DNA of 64,000 nt from Botrytis cinerea B05.10 (taxonomy: Eukaryota; Ascomycota; Leotiomycetes; Helotiales; Sclerotiniaceae), in the NCBI RefSeq assembly GCF_000143535.2, contig NC_037310.1, positions 1,178,001 through 1,242,000 on the forward strand, written 5' to 3'. The position numbers and the translations under genes were made by a program. Under the pieces are notes generated by a model. That model had not been told where the DNA came from and searched no databases. It saw nothing but the letters and a program-made list of their open reading frames with translations. This document shows positions 44,182 through 55,202 of this stretch, in pieces; the first letter of the stretch is position 1; each line of letters opens with the position of its first letter.

Positions 44182-44225
44182 CCTCGTGTGGCTTGTGTGG
44201 TGGTGCATGCACGAGCCACACGAGG
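44182..44225 (+). promoter_or_regulatory. inverted repeat between MutL and valyl-tRNA synthetase genes
   Basis: CCTCGTGTGGCT (44182-44193) and AGCCACACGAGG (44214-44225) are perfect 12-nt inverse complements around a 20-nt spacer that itself adds a few pairs (TGTG/CACG with one G.T). It could be a palindromic operator or, if transcribed, a 5' UTR hairpin of the synthetase mRNA. Confidence 0.5.
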
Positions 44226-44327
44226 GGTTTGTTGCCCAAATTCGAGTCACAACTTATCGCATTTTATTTTGAAGATTGTAGGTGCCAAAACAAAACAACT
44301 TTCGAAGTATCTATAAACTTCGTTTGA

Positions 44328-44432
44328 TTCTCTGCAACTTTATACAGAAAACGATTTCGACCTTTGCTCAGGGCACATTGTGTGCGCAGGTCGCCCTACA
44401 GAAGTATCATCAAACTTCCTCCCAGTGTCAAA
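44328..44432 (+). other. in-frame presequence-like extension without ATG, upstream of valyl-tRNA synthetase
   Basis: After an in-frame TGA at 44325-44327, 35 sense codons run into the synthetase ATG. They encode about ten Arg/Lys, hydroxylated and hydrophobic residues, and no Asp or Glu (for example LYRKRFRPLLRAHCVRRSPYR). That is the composition of a mitochondrial targeting peptide. Near-cognate codons TTG (44364) and GTG (44382) are in frame. An upstream exon is the alternative. Confidence 0.5.
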
Positions 44433-47400
44433 ATGGCTACCAACCCTGCGTCATACAATCCAAGTGAGGACTGAAAGCATTGCCAACTATATGAGTATTA
44501 TAGCTGACCATAATTGATTGGCAGTCGGGGAAGAGACTGGCCCAGTAACAGGACAACCGCCTAAAGTCTCGGACGAAACCAAAGCTGCACTTGCAAACGC
44601 TGCAGAATCCAGCGTAACTGGTTCGCATGTGCCAGGACAGAATGCAGCTCCTGTAGTTGGTGAGGGGGAGAAGAAAGTCAAGAGCGAGAAAGAGCGTATG
44701 GAGTCCATCTACATCCATAAACTCCCACAAACTAATTGTCCACCACGCAGTTGAGAAGGAACGCAAAAAGGCAGAAAAGCAAGCCAAGTTCGACCAAAAA
44801 AAGCAAGCTCAAAAGGCTAGCGCTGCTTCAGCTGTACCAAGCAAGAACAAGGAAAAGAAAGCCAAAGCTGAGAAGAAGGCTGCCGAGGAAATCTTGCCAA
44901 AATATGTCGAGGATACCCCAGAAGGAGAAAAGAAAAGTATGTTGACTACCAGCATATACTCAATTACCAGGCTAACTACTTAGCGTAGTTATAAAATCAT
45001 TTGACGACCCTCAATACAAAGCATACAATCCAATCGCTGTTGAATCAGCCTGGTACTCGTGGTGGGAGAAGGAAGGCTTCTTCAAGCCCGAGTTCACGGC
45101 AGATGGAGAAGTCAAGCCAGAGGGGTCCTTTGTAATTGTTGAGCCTCCGCCAAACGTTACAGGAAATCTACACATGGGTCATGCTCTTCCCAACGCTTTG
45201 CAAGATTTACTCATCCGTTGGAACCGTATGCATGGCAAGACAACACTCTGGCTTCCAGGGTGTGATCACGCCGGTATTTCGACACAAAGCGTTGTTGAGA
45301 ATATGCTGTGGCGCCGTGAACAGAAAACTCGTCATGATCTTGGAAGACCCAAGTTTGTTGAGACTGTCTGGGACTGGAAGGATGAGTATCACAAGAAAAT
45401 TAATGCTGTGCTCCGCAGGATGGGTGGATCTTTTGATTGGACCCGTGAAGCTTTCACGATGAACGAGAACTTCTCATCTGCTGTCACAGAAACCTTTGTA
45501 TCACTACATGAAGAGGGTATCATTTATAGAGCCAACAGACTTGTGAACTGGTGCACAAAACTCAACACTTCTCTATCGAACCTTGAGGTAACCAATAAAG
45601 AGCTTGCGGGTCGTACACTCATCGATGTACCAGGATACGATAAGAAGGTGGAATTTGGAGTCATCGTTCATTTCCAATACCAGATTGAGGGATCTGAGGA
45701 AAAGATTGAGGTTGCTACAACTCGTGTGGAAACTATGTTGGGCGATACTGGTATTGCAGTCCATCCTGATGATGCCCGTTATACACACCTTGTTGGGAAA
45801 AATGCTATCCACCCTTTCATCGAAGGACGATTAATGCCAATCGTTGCTGATACATACGTTGAGAAGGACTTTGGTACCGGTGCTGTCAAGATTACTCCAG
45901 CTCATGACCCCAACGATTTTGCTCTCGGTCAACGCCATAATCTTGAGTTCATTAATATCTTGACAGATGATGGAAAAATGAACGATAATGCTGGTCCTTA
46001 TGCTGGACAAAAACGGTTCGACGTTCGTTACACCATTCAGGAGGACCTCAAGAAGGCTGGTCTATATGTTGACAAGAAAGATAATCCTATGACTGTTCCA
46101 CTCTGTGAAAAGTCAAAAGATGTAATTGAGCCAATGTTAAAGCCACAGTGGTGGATGAAGATGAGAGAAATGGCAGATGAAGCTATCAAGGTTGTGAAGT
46201 CGGGTGAGATCAAGATCAAGCCTGAATCAGCCGAAAAGAGTTATCTCCGATGGATGGAGAATATCAATGATTGGTGCTTATCAAGACAATTATGGTGGGG
46301 TCATCAAGCACCCATGTACTTTGCTCAAATTGAAGGTGATGAGAATGATGAGAGTAACGGTGATCGGTGGTTCGCCGGTAGAACAGAAGAGGAAGCAGAG
46401 GCTAAGGCAAAGAAGGCTCTTCCTGGTAAGACTTTCAAGCTCAAGAGAGATGAAGACGTCCTGGACACCTGGTTCTCGTCTGGTCTCTGGCCTTTTGCTA
46501 CTATGGGGTGGCCAAAGAAAACAAGTGACTTCGAGAAACTATACCCAACCTCAGTACTCGAAACTGGCTGGGATATCTTGTTCTTCTGGGTTGCTCGAAT
46601 GATCATGTTCGGCATCAAAATGACTGGTAAAGTACCATTTACAGAGGTATACTGTCATTCTTTGGTCCGTGACTCAGATGGTAGAAAGATGTCGAAGTCT
46701 TTGGGCAACGTCATTGATCCTCAAGATGTGATTCAAGGTATCGCACTTGAAGACTTACATGCCAAGCTTTTGGTTGGTAATCTTGCCCCAGCTGAAGTCG
46801 AGAAGGCAAAGAAGTATCAGAAAACCGCTTTCCCTGACGGAATTCCTGAATGTGGTACTGATGCTTTGCGTTTCGCATTGGTTTCCTACACAACCGGTGG
46901 TGGAGACATTGCGTTTGACATCAAGGTCATTCATGGTTATCGAAAGTTCTGCAACAAGATCTACCAAGCGACAAAATACGTGGTTGGTAAATTGCCTGCT
47001 GATTTTGTTCCAAACAAGACTGCAAAGCTCACTGGCAAGGAGTCTCTATCTGAGCGTTGGATCTTACATAAGATGACAATGGCAGCGAAAGAAATTAATC
47101 AAAACCTTGAAGACCGTGAGTTCATGCGTTCAACAGCTGCGGTATATCAATATTGGTATAACCAGCTGTGCGATGTGTACATTGAGAACTCAAAGGCAAT
47201 TCTTCAGGACGGCACTGATGAGGAGAAGAGATCCGCCACTGATACTCTATATACTGCTCTCGAAGGTGCTTTAACCATGATTCACCCTTACATGCCTTTC
47301 TTGACCGAAGAGCTCTGGCAACGTCTTCCTAGACGCCCAGAAGATAAGACCCCCTCCATTGTACTTGCGAAATACCCAGTCTATGAGGCAGAGTTAGACG

Positions 47401-47957
47401 ACCCGGCTTCTGAAGAAGCTTACGAACTTGTAATGGCTGTATCTAAGGGTATTCGATCCTTGATGTCCGAATACTCGCTTAAAGATGAAGGAAAAGGTAA
47501 GTCATCAGCAGCAGCCTATCGTACACGAATGTAAAACTAACCAGTTCCAGTGTTTGTCCAAGCCTATGATACTACATCCTACTCCACCATCACATCTCAA
47601 GTCCAGTCTATCAAGTCTTTGTCTGGTAAGGGTGTATCATCCTTGGAAGTACTCTCCTCAACCGATGCTCGCCCAGCTGGATGTGTAGTATTCTCCATAT
47701 CCTCCGCCGCCGCTGTCTTCTTGCACGTCAAGGGCCGTGTAAACATCGATGGTGAGATTGAAAAGGCAGCTAAGAAGCTAGAGAAGACTCGCACAGGTAT
47801 CGAGAAACAGAGAAAACTTCTTGATGACCCCGCTTATCAAGAGAAAGTTAGCAAGGAGCTGCAAGAGATAGAGAGAAAGAAACTGGGAGATCTCGAAACT
47901 GAGCAGCGTGGCTTTGAGGAGACTATCAAGCAATTTGAGACTTTGAAGCTAGAGTAG
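44433..47957 (+). CDS. VAS1: valyl-tRNA synthetase
   Basis: Five exons: 44433-44463, 44525-44695, 44751-44936, 44989-47496 and 47551-47957, with introns of 52-61 nt. Phases all close and give 1100 residues. HIGH motif: [13 protein letters not shown] (~residue 185-197). KMSKS motif: [11 protein letters not shown] (~695). The Lys-rich N-terminal appendix ([21 protein letters not shown]) is usual for eukaryotic class I synthetases, and the C-terminal coiled coil ([20 protein letters not shown]...) is the ValRS tRNA-binding arm. The editing domain lies between ([16 protein letters not shown]). It charges tRNA-Val in the cytosol and probably also in mitochondria. The 35 codons directly upstream of the ATG are open and presequence-like but contain no ATG. 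Confidence 0.95.
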
Positions 47958-49184
47958 AAGAAATGCATATTTTTGTAGATTTTTAGAAAGTAAAACGTCC
48001 AAGAAATACCATATATTTCCCAATCAATCCCGAGCATACTGCTATGACTGTATATGCACCTTCTTCCTGATATGATGTTGTTTCAGAATCTCGGGGTTCA
48101 TATTCAAGTTCCCGCTTTCGAAATACCAGGCATATAGATGATTCAATCAGTTCCGTTCAAATCGCTACTCCTTACTTTTGAGAGATTTCAATTAAATGAG
48201 GCCCTGGCTGCTTCAATGTTAAATATATAGAGTTCTGAGCAATTATCTTCCTTTTGAACAGACTTCTTGGGACCTCACTGAAAGGCAAATCTCGCCTCTT
48301 CGGTCATATTATCGGCATCGAAGTGGCTGAAAATCAGTTAGAAGAAGAGAAGAATGGCGAATACTGCTTTCCTATACAAAACGGACAAAGACAATAGGAA
48401 ATGTAAAACTCAGTATCAACTAAGCGATGCGTACACTATCTATAAAATGCTACATTTTGTGGTCCCTCGTCAAAATATTCTGGGCAAAGTTGCTGCCTGT
48501 TCATCCAAGAATTTGAAGTCATTTTTCGAGTTGGTTTGCCTAGATCGTAGCTAACAGTCATACGGATGTGTTTTACAATATCTTGATTTTTGTTTCGATA
48601 AAATCAATTAGTAAACTTCGTTTACGTTTGGTGGCTTAATCTGATTACAATGGTTGATCTGAGAGATATTTCATCTTGATCCGGAGCTTGATGGTGAATA
48701 TGTCGCTTAAATATAGGTAGGTACATCTCCCGATATGAATTATTTTCGCCATCTGCACTTACCTAAAATACTGTATTCCTTCGGTTGTTTTCCTTGAACT
48801 CTGGTTGTATCGCGGATAAGTTCCTTAAATAGTAGAGTAAAGGCAATCTTGTAGGAAGTATAGCTAAAAATGAGTGACAGAACGACGCAGAGCTCTGCAA
48901 AGACAAAATGGCAAGAAAGCATCGATTGAGTTTTGAGAACGAAAGTAGTAATTTAGGGAAACTTCCGGAGGGTCATAAGTTGTCTGAAATTTTTGTATCC
49001 ATCATGGTCAATCTTTCTGCTTTTCATCTTTAAAGAAGTTAAGTATGGCAAGAACTATGGGAAGTGAACTTTCGCTTTTCGCTACAACTGCAACTTTCTC
49101 TACAATAACACCATTGAAAGCAGCTTGTTTTCTAGTGATTGTTAAGAAATAAAACAACTATTGATCCTCATTTCTCCCGTTCAG
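47958..49184. other. intergenic, no gene seen
   Basis: AT-rich 1.2 kb between two plus-strand genes. Short frames on both strands (for example 48354-48554, +) have no motif. No RNA gene is recognised. Confidence 0.4.
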
Positions 49185-50669
49185 ATGGCTTCGACAACTC
49201 ACAGAGAAATACCAGAAATTTTGAAATATGTTGCATGGCCCCCTGTCATCAAACATGTTGTTCCACTGGGCTATCTGTACGATGGTAAGTTGAAGCAGAA
49301 GACTTCATAAAACCCAAAAAACTAACACTGTCTCAGAGAGCGGAAATTCGTATCCTAGAATGGGAGGAAGATCGAGTGCATTGCCAAACGGACATGTGCT
49401 ATTCCAATTTAACAACACATTCTGCCACAATGCAGCCGGTCAATTTTTGGGAAAAACCGATTCTACACTTTCCTTTCTCACCAATCCCTCAAACCCGGTC
49501 ATGTCGAGATACCTGGCGCCACCAGGATCAGTAAATGTTGAAATTACCGAGAGACAAATCCCAAGCTTGTTCAAGCGCTTCGAGGATGAACTTGACAAGA
49601 AAAACGACAATAAGGTGTTTTGGGCTACCGGTGGAATTGCATGGTATCTTATTACCGGTGCTGCAGCATATGGATGGACGTTCTTTGAGTATCGAGGTAT
49701 CAGAAAAGATGGCTCGACCTTTCTTGTAGCAGTCGGTATAGCCTCTGTGGAGGTTAATTATCGTACCAACCCAACAACTATTGTAGCTAAGCGTGAGACG
49801 GCGGGCTGGAGCAAACGCATCTTATTTTATGTATGTCTACTAATCTTCTCTAATAAGAAACATTACTAAGACAGTGATAGCCCAGTGAGCCTCGACTTGG
49901 AACATTTTCTGTTCTCTCGGATGGAAAATATTTATACGCCTACGGACACAAAGGTGGGGATCACAATGGAGATTATGACGTGGTACTAGGTCGGGTGCCT
50001 TTGGAGTTGGCAAATGCAAGAGCATGTTGGGAGTACTGGGGAGGTGCAAGAGGCTGGGTCAAAAATCACTTCTTCTCCTGGCCAGTTCTCAAGAATTATC
50101 AACATGGTCAAATATTCGACACAAAATTGTTCGGAGAGGCTTCACCATACAGATTTGGCTTTGTTGGTTGCACTCGTACAGGGGATAGCAAGTTAATGTT
50201 CGGAAGAGCTCTTGATCCTTGGGGCCCATTCGAAATTGTCGAACTGATGAAAGCATACCCTTTGGGCCACATACAAAAATTTGCATACACTGCCCATATG
50301 TTTGCTCATCCATGGGCATTTCCAGAGAGCAAGGGGGATCTAATGGTCACTTGGAGTGAAGGAGGGTCGGCAGGAAATATAGTCGCAGTAAAGATCCGCT
50401 TTGAACAGGGCATCGGTCGCTCACAACCGAAAGAGCTGAGAGTTGTCCAACGCATCGAGGAAGAACCAGACAATAACAACATCGCATTATCAGAGCTGCA
50501 ACTCCACGATGAGTTGTATAGCTTTGAACGGTACGAGAAGGACGGCGAGCAAAAAGCTGTGATTGCCACACCTGAGAAGAAGAATGTATTTGAGAAGGCT
50601 GCTGCGGTATTTGGTAAACTATGTGATAAGAGTGCTAACTCGGAGCAGTGGCACACGAGACGAGAATAA
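49185..50669 (+). CDS. DUF4185-like protein, possible beta-propeller
   Basis: Three exons: 49185-49284, 49337-49830 and 49881-50669, with introns of 52 and 50 nt and closing phases, giving 460 residues. The pattern of short beta strands with SVLSDGKYLYAYG and DVVLGRVPLELANARACWEYWGG resembles DUF4185 proteins, which are thought to form a five-bladed propeller related to glycoside hydrolases. HPWAFPESKGDLMVTWSEGG near residue 365 would be another blade. No signal peptide or membrane segment is visible, so a cytosolic location is suggested. Catalytic residues cannot be identified. The family call is tentative and the biochemical function unknown. Confidence 0.65.
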
Positions 50670-51515
50670 TGAAAGGAGATTAGTTGAACAGTTTTGACAC
50701 AGTATTTGCAATCTCAGCATACGAGGAGAGTTTTTGAAATTACTGCGAGATATGCTACAGTACTTTGATGGGACTGCCCAGCAGAGACTTGAACATATCT
50801 ACTATCTTCATTATTATCAAAGGTCCATCCAATGCACTGTGTGATCCAAGTGTAGTAACTTCTGTATGTAGTAAAAGAAGTTCAATATGATCGAGTAGAC
50901 TGGCAGCATGAAGAGTGTCAAGCTTTGAAGAGATTCGGAATACGATATTATAAAACTATATATGAGATACTTACACGGGGCTCTCCTTAAACCTGTCTGT
51001 ATCTTGGTGAACAATAAATCATATTGTCTTCTATCAGAACGAACCAAGTGAAGCTTCTATATAATTTAACGAACACTTTATGATCTATACTCACAGTGCT
51101 ACACGTGAGCATGAGAGCCAATGATAACTCGACGAATTAAGTTTAGAGTGAAGTGAAGTATGATTTGAAATCCACATTTCGGTTCGAGAAGGCAGGCGAA
51201 TCTACGATTAGTCAGCCACCCAGCTACAAAAAAAGCGCGCTAACGCTAAGAAGCTCGGACCGTTCCTAGATATCAGGAACTTTCAACATTATCAAGCGCG
51301 CCTCATTTTGAATACAGACAAATTGCTATCGACGCATACCCACCATTGTGTATTCTGCTACTTTCGATACCACAAGAGACGACTATCGAAGCTCAAGACA
51401 GTTCTCGCCCCTCTTCATCAATTCGCACGCCCAGACTCAACAGACAAACCTTCAAAAACTTGATTTGTATCTACAGCTATAATTCTGCGTCCAAACCCAA
51501 TCTCACATCTTCAAA
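50670..51515. promoter_or_regulatory. intergenic / U2AF promoter and leader
   Basis: No supported gene. The last 170 nt before the U2AF start are rich in C/T and CAAG/CAAC elements, a typical fungal leader. Confidence 0.4.
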
Positions 51516-52247
51516 ATGGCCAACTATCTCGCCTCCATCTTCGGCACTGAAGCCGACAAGGTCAATTGCTCCTTCTACTACAAAATCGGCGCCTGTCGCC
51601 ACGGCGACCGCTGTTCCCGCAAGCACGTCAAGCCCTCCTACTCGCAGACCATCCTCCTCCCCAACCTCTACCAGAATCCCGCCTACGACCCGAAAAACAA
51701 GATGAATGCGTCGCAGTTGCAAAACCACTTCGATGCCTTCTACGAGGATTTCTGGTGCGAGATGTGCAAGTTTGGCGAGATTGAAGAGGTCGTCGTGTGT
51801 GATAATAATAATGATCGTATGTCTCGCTCCATGTAATTTCATTCTCTCTCTCCCTCTCTCCCCATCTCTCAGTGAAAATCTTGCAAAGAGACGAAAACTA
51901 ACATATGCTCACCAGATCTCATCGGAAACGTGTACGCGCGCTTCAAATACGAAGATTCCGCGCAAAAAGCCTGCGACGCACTGAATTCCCGCTGGTATGC
52001 CGCTCGGCCAATCTACTGCGAGCTCTCCCCCGTCACCGATTTCCGCGAAGCATGCTGTCGGCTCAACAGCGGCGAAGGATGCGTGCGTGGCGGATTCTGC
52101 AATTTTATACATCGCAAGAATCCGAGCGATGAGTTGGATCGCGAGTTGGAGTTGAGTACGAAGAAGTGGTTGAGGATGAGGGGGAGAGATGAGAGGAGCG
52201 TGACGAGGAGTCCTAGTCCCGAGCCTACGAGGAAGAGATATGCGTGA
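51516..52247 (+). CDS. U2 snRNP auxiliary factor small subunit
   Basis: Two exons, 51516-51816 and 51916-52247, with a 99-nt intron (longer than most here and C/T-rich), giving 210 residues. MANYLASIFGTEADKVNCSFYYKIGACRHGDRCSRKH is the first CCCH zinc finger. The central U2AF-homology RRM follows (HFDAFYEDFWCEMCKFGEIEEVVVCDNN, then GNVYARFKYEDSAQKACDALNSRWYAARPI across the intron). The second zinc finger is CRLNSGEGCVRGGFCNFIH. The tail is short with RSPSPEPTRKRYA, a reduced RS region. The protein recognises the 3' splice-site AG together with the U2AF large subunit. The length and order match the U2AF35 (S. pombe Uaf2) family very well. Confidence 0.95.
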
Positions 52248-53203
52248 GGTGGAGATGAAGATGGATATTGCGGAATGGTCATCCAGGGTGATAGTGTAGG
52301 ATGATGGGCGCATTGAGATCTGGGGCGAAGACAGTCGAGGAATGCTTCTTGGGAGGAGAACAATTATGCTGATGGATACTTCTCAAAACACGCACGAATA
52401 TTCGACATCTCCTATCACTATTTCGTTTTTACTTGTACGCTCTACAGACAAAGCGAGACGCACATTCTGTCATGTTTTCAGTTCACAGTGGATATGCGCC
52501 AAGTGTCGGCCGTATGTCTTGATGCCGGAGAAACTAACCGGTGGAACCATTCATAGAAAACTCGACATCAGATGCAGAGCGTAGGGTCTGAAGTACGAGG
52601 TATTGGGCATCTTACGAAGTTGTATTCATAAAAGGCGTTTCATGGTCATCTATTCATTTCAATAGCCTGGGGAATATTAAAGCAAAACGCAAAGTAAAAC
52701 ACACAGCAAAGCAGCATGAGGCTGCTCATGTATAATAACCACATCAAGAATTTGATAAAAAACGCAAATAAAAAGATATCAAAAGCACATGCATGTATTC
52801 ACGTGAAGTTAAAATCAAAGTAGAATAGGAGAAGTTGTGTATATTTCATTAGTTAAGCATCCGTCCATGCAGCCAGTCCATTCCATTGCATTGTATTTCA
52901 TCAATCCATTCTCCCATCCAGCAATCTCATCGCAGACTGTCAAAAATCCCAACATATATAACAAAGGTACAGGTTGACGCCCGCCCGTCCAATCTAGTAG
53001 TATATCCGAGCTTCCAAAAATTGCAAGCGCAAGTGCACCTGTGAATCCTTGCCCTGCCCTTTCCGACCATAAAAGAAAACGAAAATCTCGGTTGTAAAGC
53101 GGATTGAACTTCTTAGCTTGAGTGGTATTGAGTGTCACATGTCAACTTATACATCAGCCAAGCTCAGCTCATTCCGAGATCCCACCGCACCTTCTTCCTC
53201 AAA
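52248..53203. other. convergent intergenic region
   Basis: Between U2AF and the oxysterol-binding protein gene. A 107-codon minus-strand frame (53138-52815) has a hydrophobic stretch but no motif or splice continuity with the upstream gene, so it is left unannotated. Confidence 0.4.
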
Positions 53204-55202
53204 TTATCCCTCTGCATCTACAAACTCGTCTACACTGTGAGTATCAGTATCCTGTCGATACAGAGTGGAAGCGGCCGTCCCCTGGTTGTCAGTCGCTGCT
53301 GGTAAGTCTTTCCTTAGATCATCATGAAAGTCAATTAATGAACCCTGGTTCTGACCTTGTACCGTACTAGTGGATTGGAGTACCCGCTCGAGATCCTTTT
53401 GTTGCTGTCCATTATTTTGTGTCTGAGCTGCAAGGAGATCAGCTGGTACATGCTGGGATTGAACTGGTGCTGGTGATTCTCTTCCAAAATCAGTGAGATT
53501 CTCCTTGTCCTTCTCCTGAGAGGGTATTGGAGCTGGAGCTGCTGCCACTGGGATCGTGGGTGGTAATGGATTGGCCTGTTCTGTATGTTGGTGACTTTGT
53601 GGAGGAATACGGTTCTTTTCCGTGAATTTCTGACCTGGAAGGATTGGATAAACCGCAAGGATTTGTTCCGTCTGTTCTTGTGGACTAGCTCCATCACTGT
53701 TTTCCATGTTAGTAAAACATTCGACAAACAAATCGGGCCTAACTTACATGCTTGCATTCAAGATCCAATCGAGATCTTCTTCGCCCTCTTCGGATCCACC
53801 GGGGCCGCCTCGTACTGGTCTAAACAACCTTGGAGTCCATTCAACGCCATCTTCTGCTCTCTTTGCGGCCTCATCTCTCTGCATGTCTTCGATAGATGTC
53901 TTCTCATCTGTCGCAACTTCGTGGTTGCGTTCTTTGACCGCTTTTGCCGTCTTAAACCATAACTTTTGCGATTCTCTATCCTCTTGTTCTTCTAAAGGTC
54001 TCACCAATGGAGGTGATGGTCTCGCTCTCGTAGCATCAAATAAAAGATCTTTCTTGCCCGTCTAAAACTATGATTAGTAACTCTCCCAAGCCGTCCCGAA
54101 TTTAAGAAATCATACCTTGACGTTCTTGATAAACATTTCCCCGTTCCACATACCCGAAAGCTCATAGAGAACTTCGCCTGTCTTGTCATTTTTAATGGAA
54201 CCCCCAATAGCATTGTAAGTTCCTCCAAAGTAGCCCTTCGTCTTGAACTCAATATCCGCGCTCAATCCGAGCTCCGGGCAGCGCACAAAACTGTGATCGC
54301 CGAGCTCATACTTCATCTTACCGAAAAGAATACCTCGAGCGTACATGTTGGGCTGGGTCAGGATACTGGTAGCAAATTAGCATCTGACGATTGCCCACAT
54401 TCTAGGTTCTGCGGCAGGTAACCTACTATCGTTCTCCTTTGGGTCCAGTTCCTCGGTTCAAAAATCTCAAAATAGCAATACCCTCCATCATACTAGCCGC
54501 AGAATTGCCCAAGAATTTACTTCGGGGTTTCAAACATCCGTCGATCCGTATGTTGTGTTCAGGCGCCATGTAAAAGTAGCTCGATTTCGGTGGATGATGA
54601 GACGTTTGCTCGGAAATATAGTATCCCTTTGTGTCATCTGGAAACTGCCAATAACAAGTATAAATTTCGCCGAGGATAGGATTGAGCGGTTTCTTCACCC
54701 CTCTGCCATATCTCATTAGCACCACCGCTCCTCGCAAATAGGTAGAGTCTGTCTTACGGAGGTTTGATGTGCCATCCACTCAAGTAGAATTTGACAACCG
54801 AAGTAAATCTTTGCAAAGGATCGTCGACCTCCGCCATGGGAAGCAGGGTTTCCGGATGTGCCATGAAGCTATACACCATCAGCATGCCTGCCCCTCAAAT
54901 TCGCATCCCTTCCGAAGCTCCGATATCTACGCACTTTGTGATTCTTTCCAGCATACTCCTGGGCTCGAGAATAAAGGTAGGCAAGACGACGCGGCTCAAA
55001 TCCGCCCCCGGACGAAGCTGGGAGATGATGTGGGAGAGAACTGTATTCCATTCCTCAATGTCAGCCTCTGCACGATTTCTCCCCTCGCCGAATTCCATGG
55101 ACGCCTACCATTTCCCTGATCTGGCTCAACGACCGTAGTCTCGTCCTCAGCATCAGAAATCTTCGATTCATCGACGGAAGACCGGTTGCCTAGAATTCCC
55201 AT
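53204..55202 (-). CDS. oxysterol-binding protein (OSBP/Osh4-like)
   Basis: Seven exons on the minus strand: 55202-55109, 55040-54935, 54868-54758, 54702-54427, 54365-54116, 54061-53748 and 53696-53204. Introns are 51-68 nt and all phases close; 547 residues. The lid/core region [28 protein letters not shown] (108-116) and the family signature EQTSHHPP (135-142) identify it. [14 protein letters not shown] and [10 protein letters not shown] come later in the ligand-binding barrel. There is no PH or ankyrin region, so it is of the short Kes1/Osh4 type, but with an extra ~150-residue Pro/Gln-rich, probably disordered tail. These proteins exchange sterol and phosphatidylinositol 4-phosphate between membranes. 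Confidence 0.92.

Noticed and set aside
52815..53138. 107-codon minus-strand frame downstream of the OSBP gene
   Set aside because: No motif, no splice link to the OSBP exons, and low-complexity composition; likely chance.
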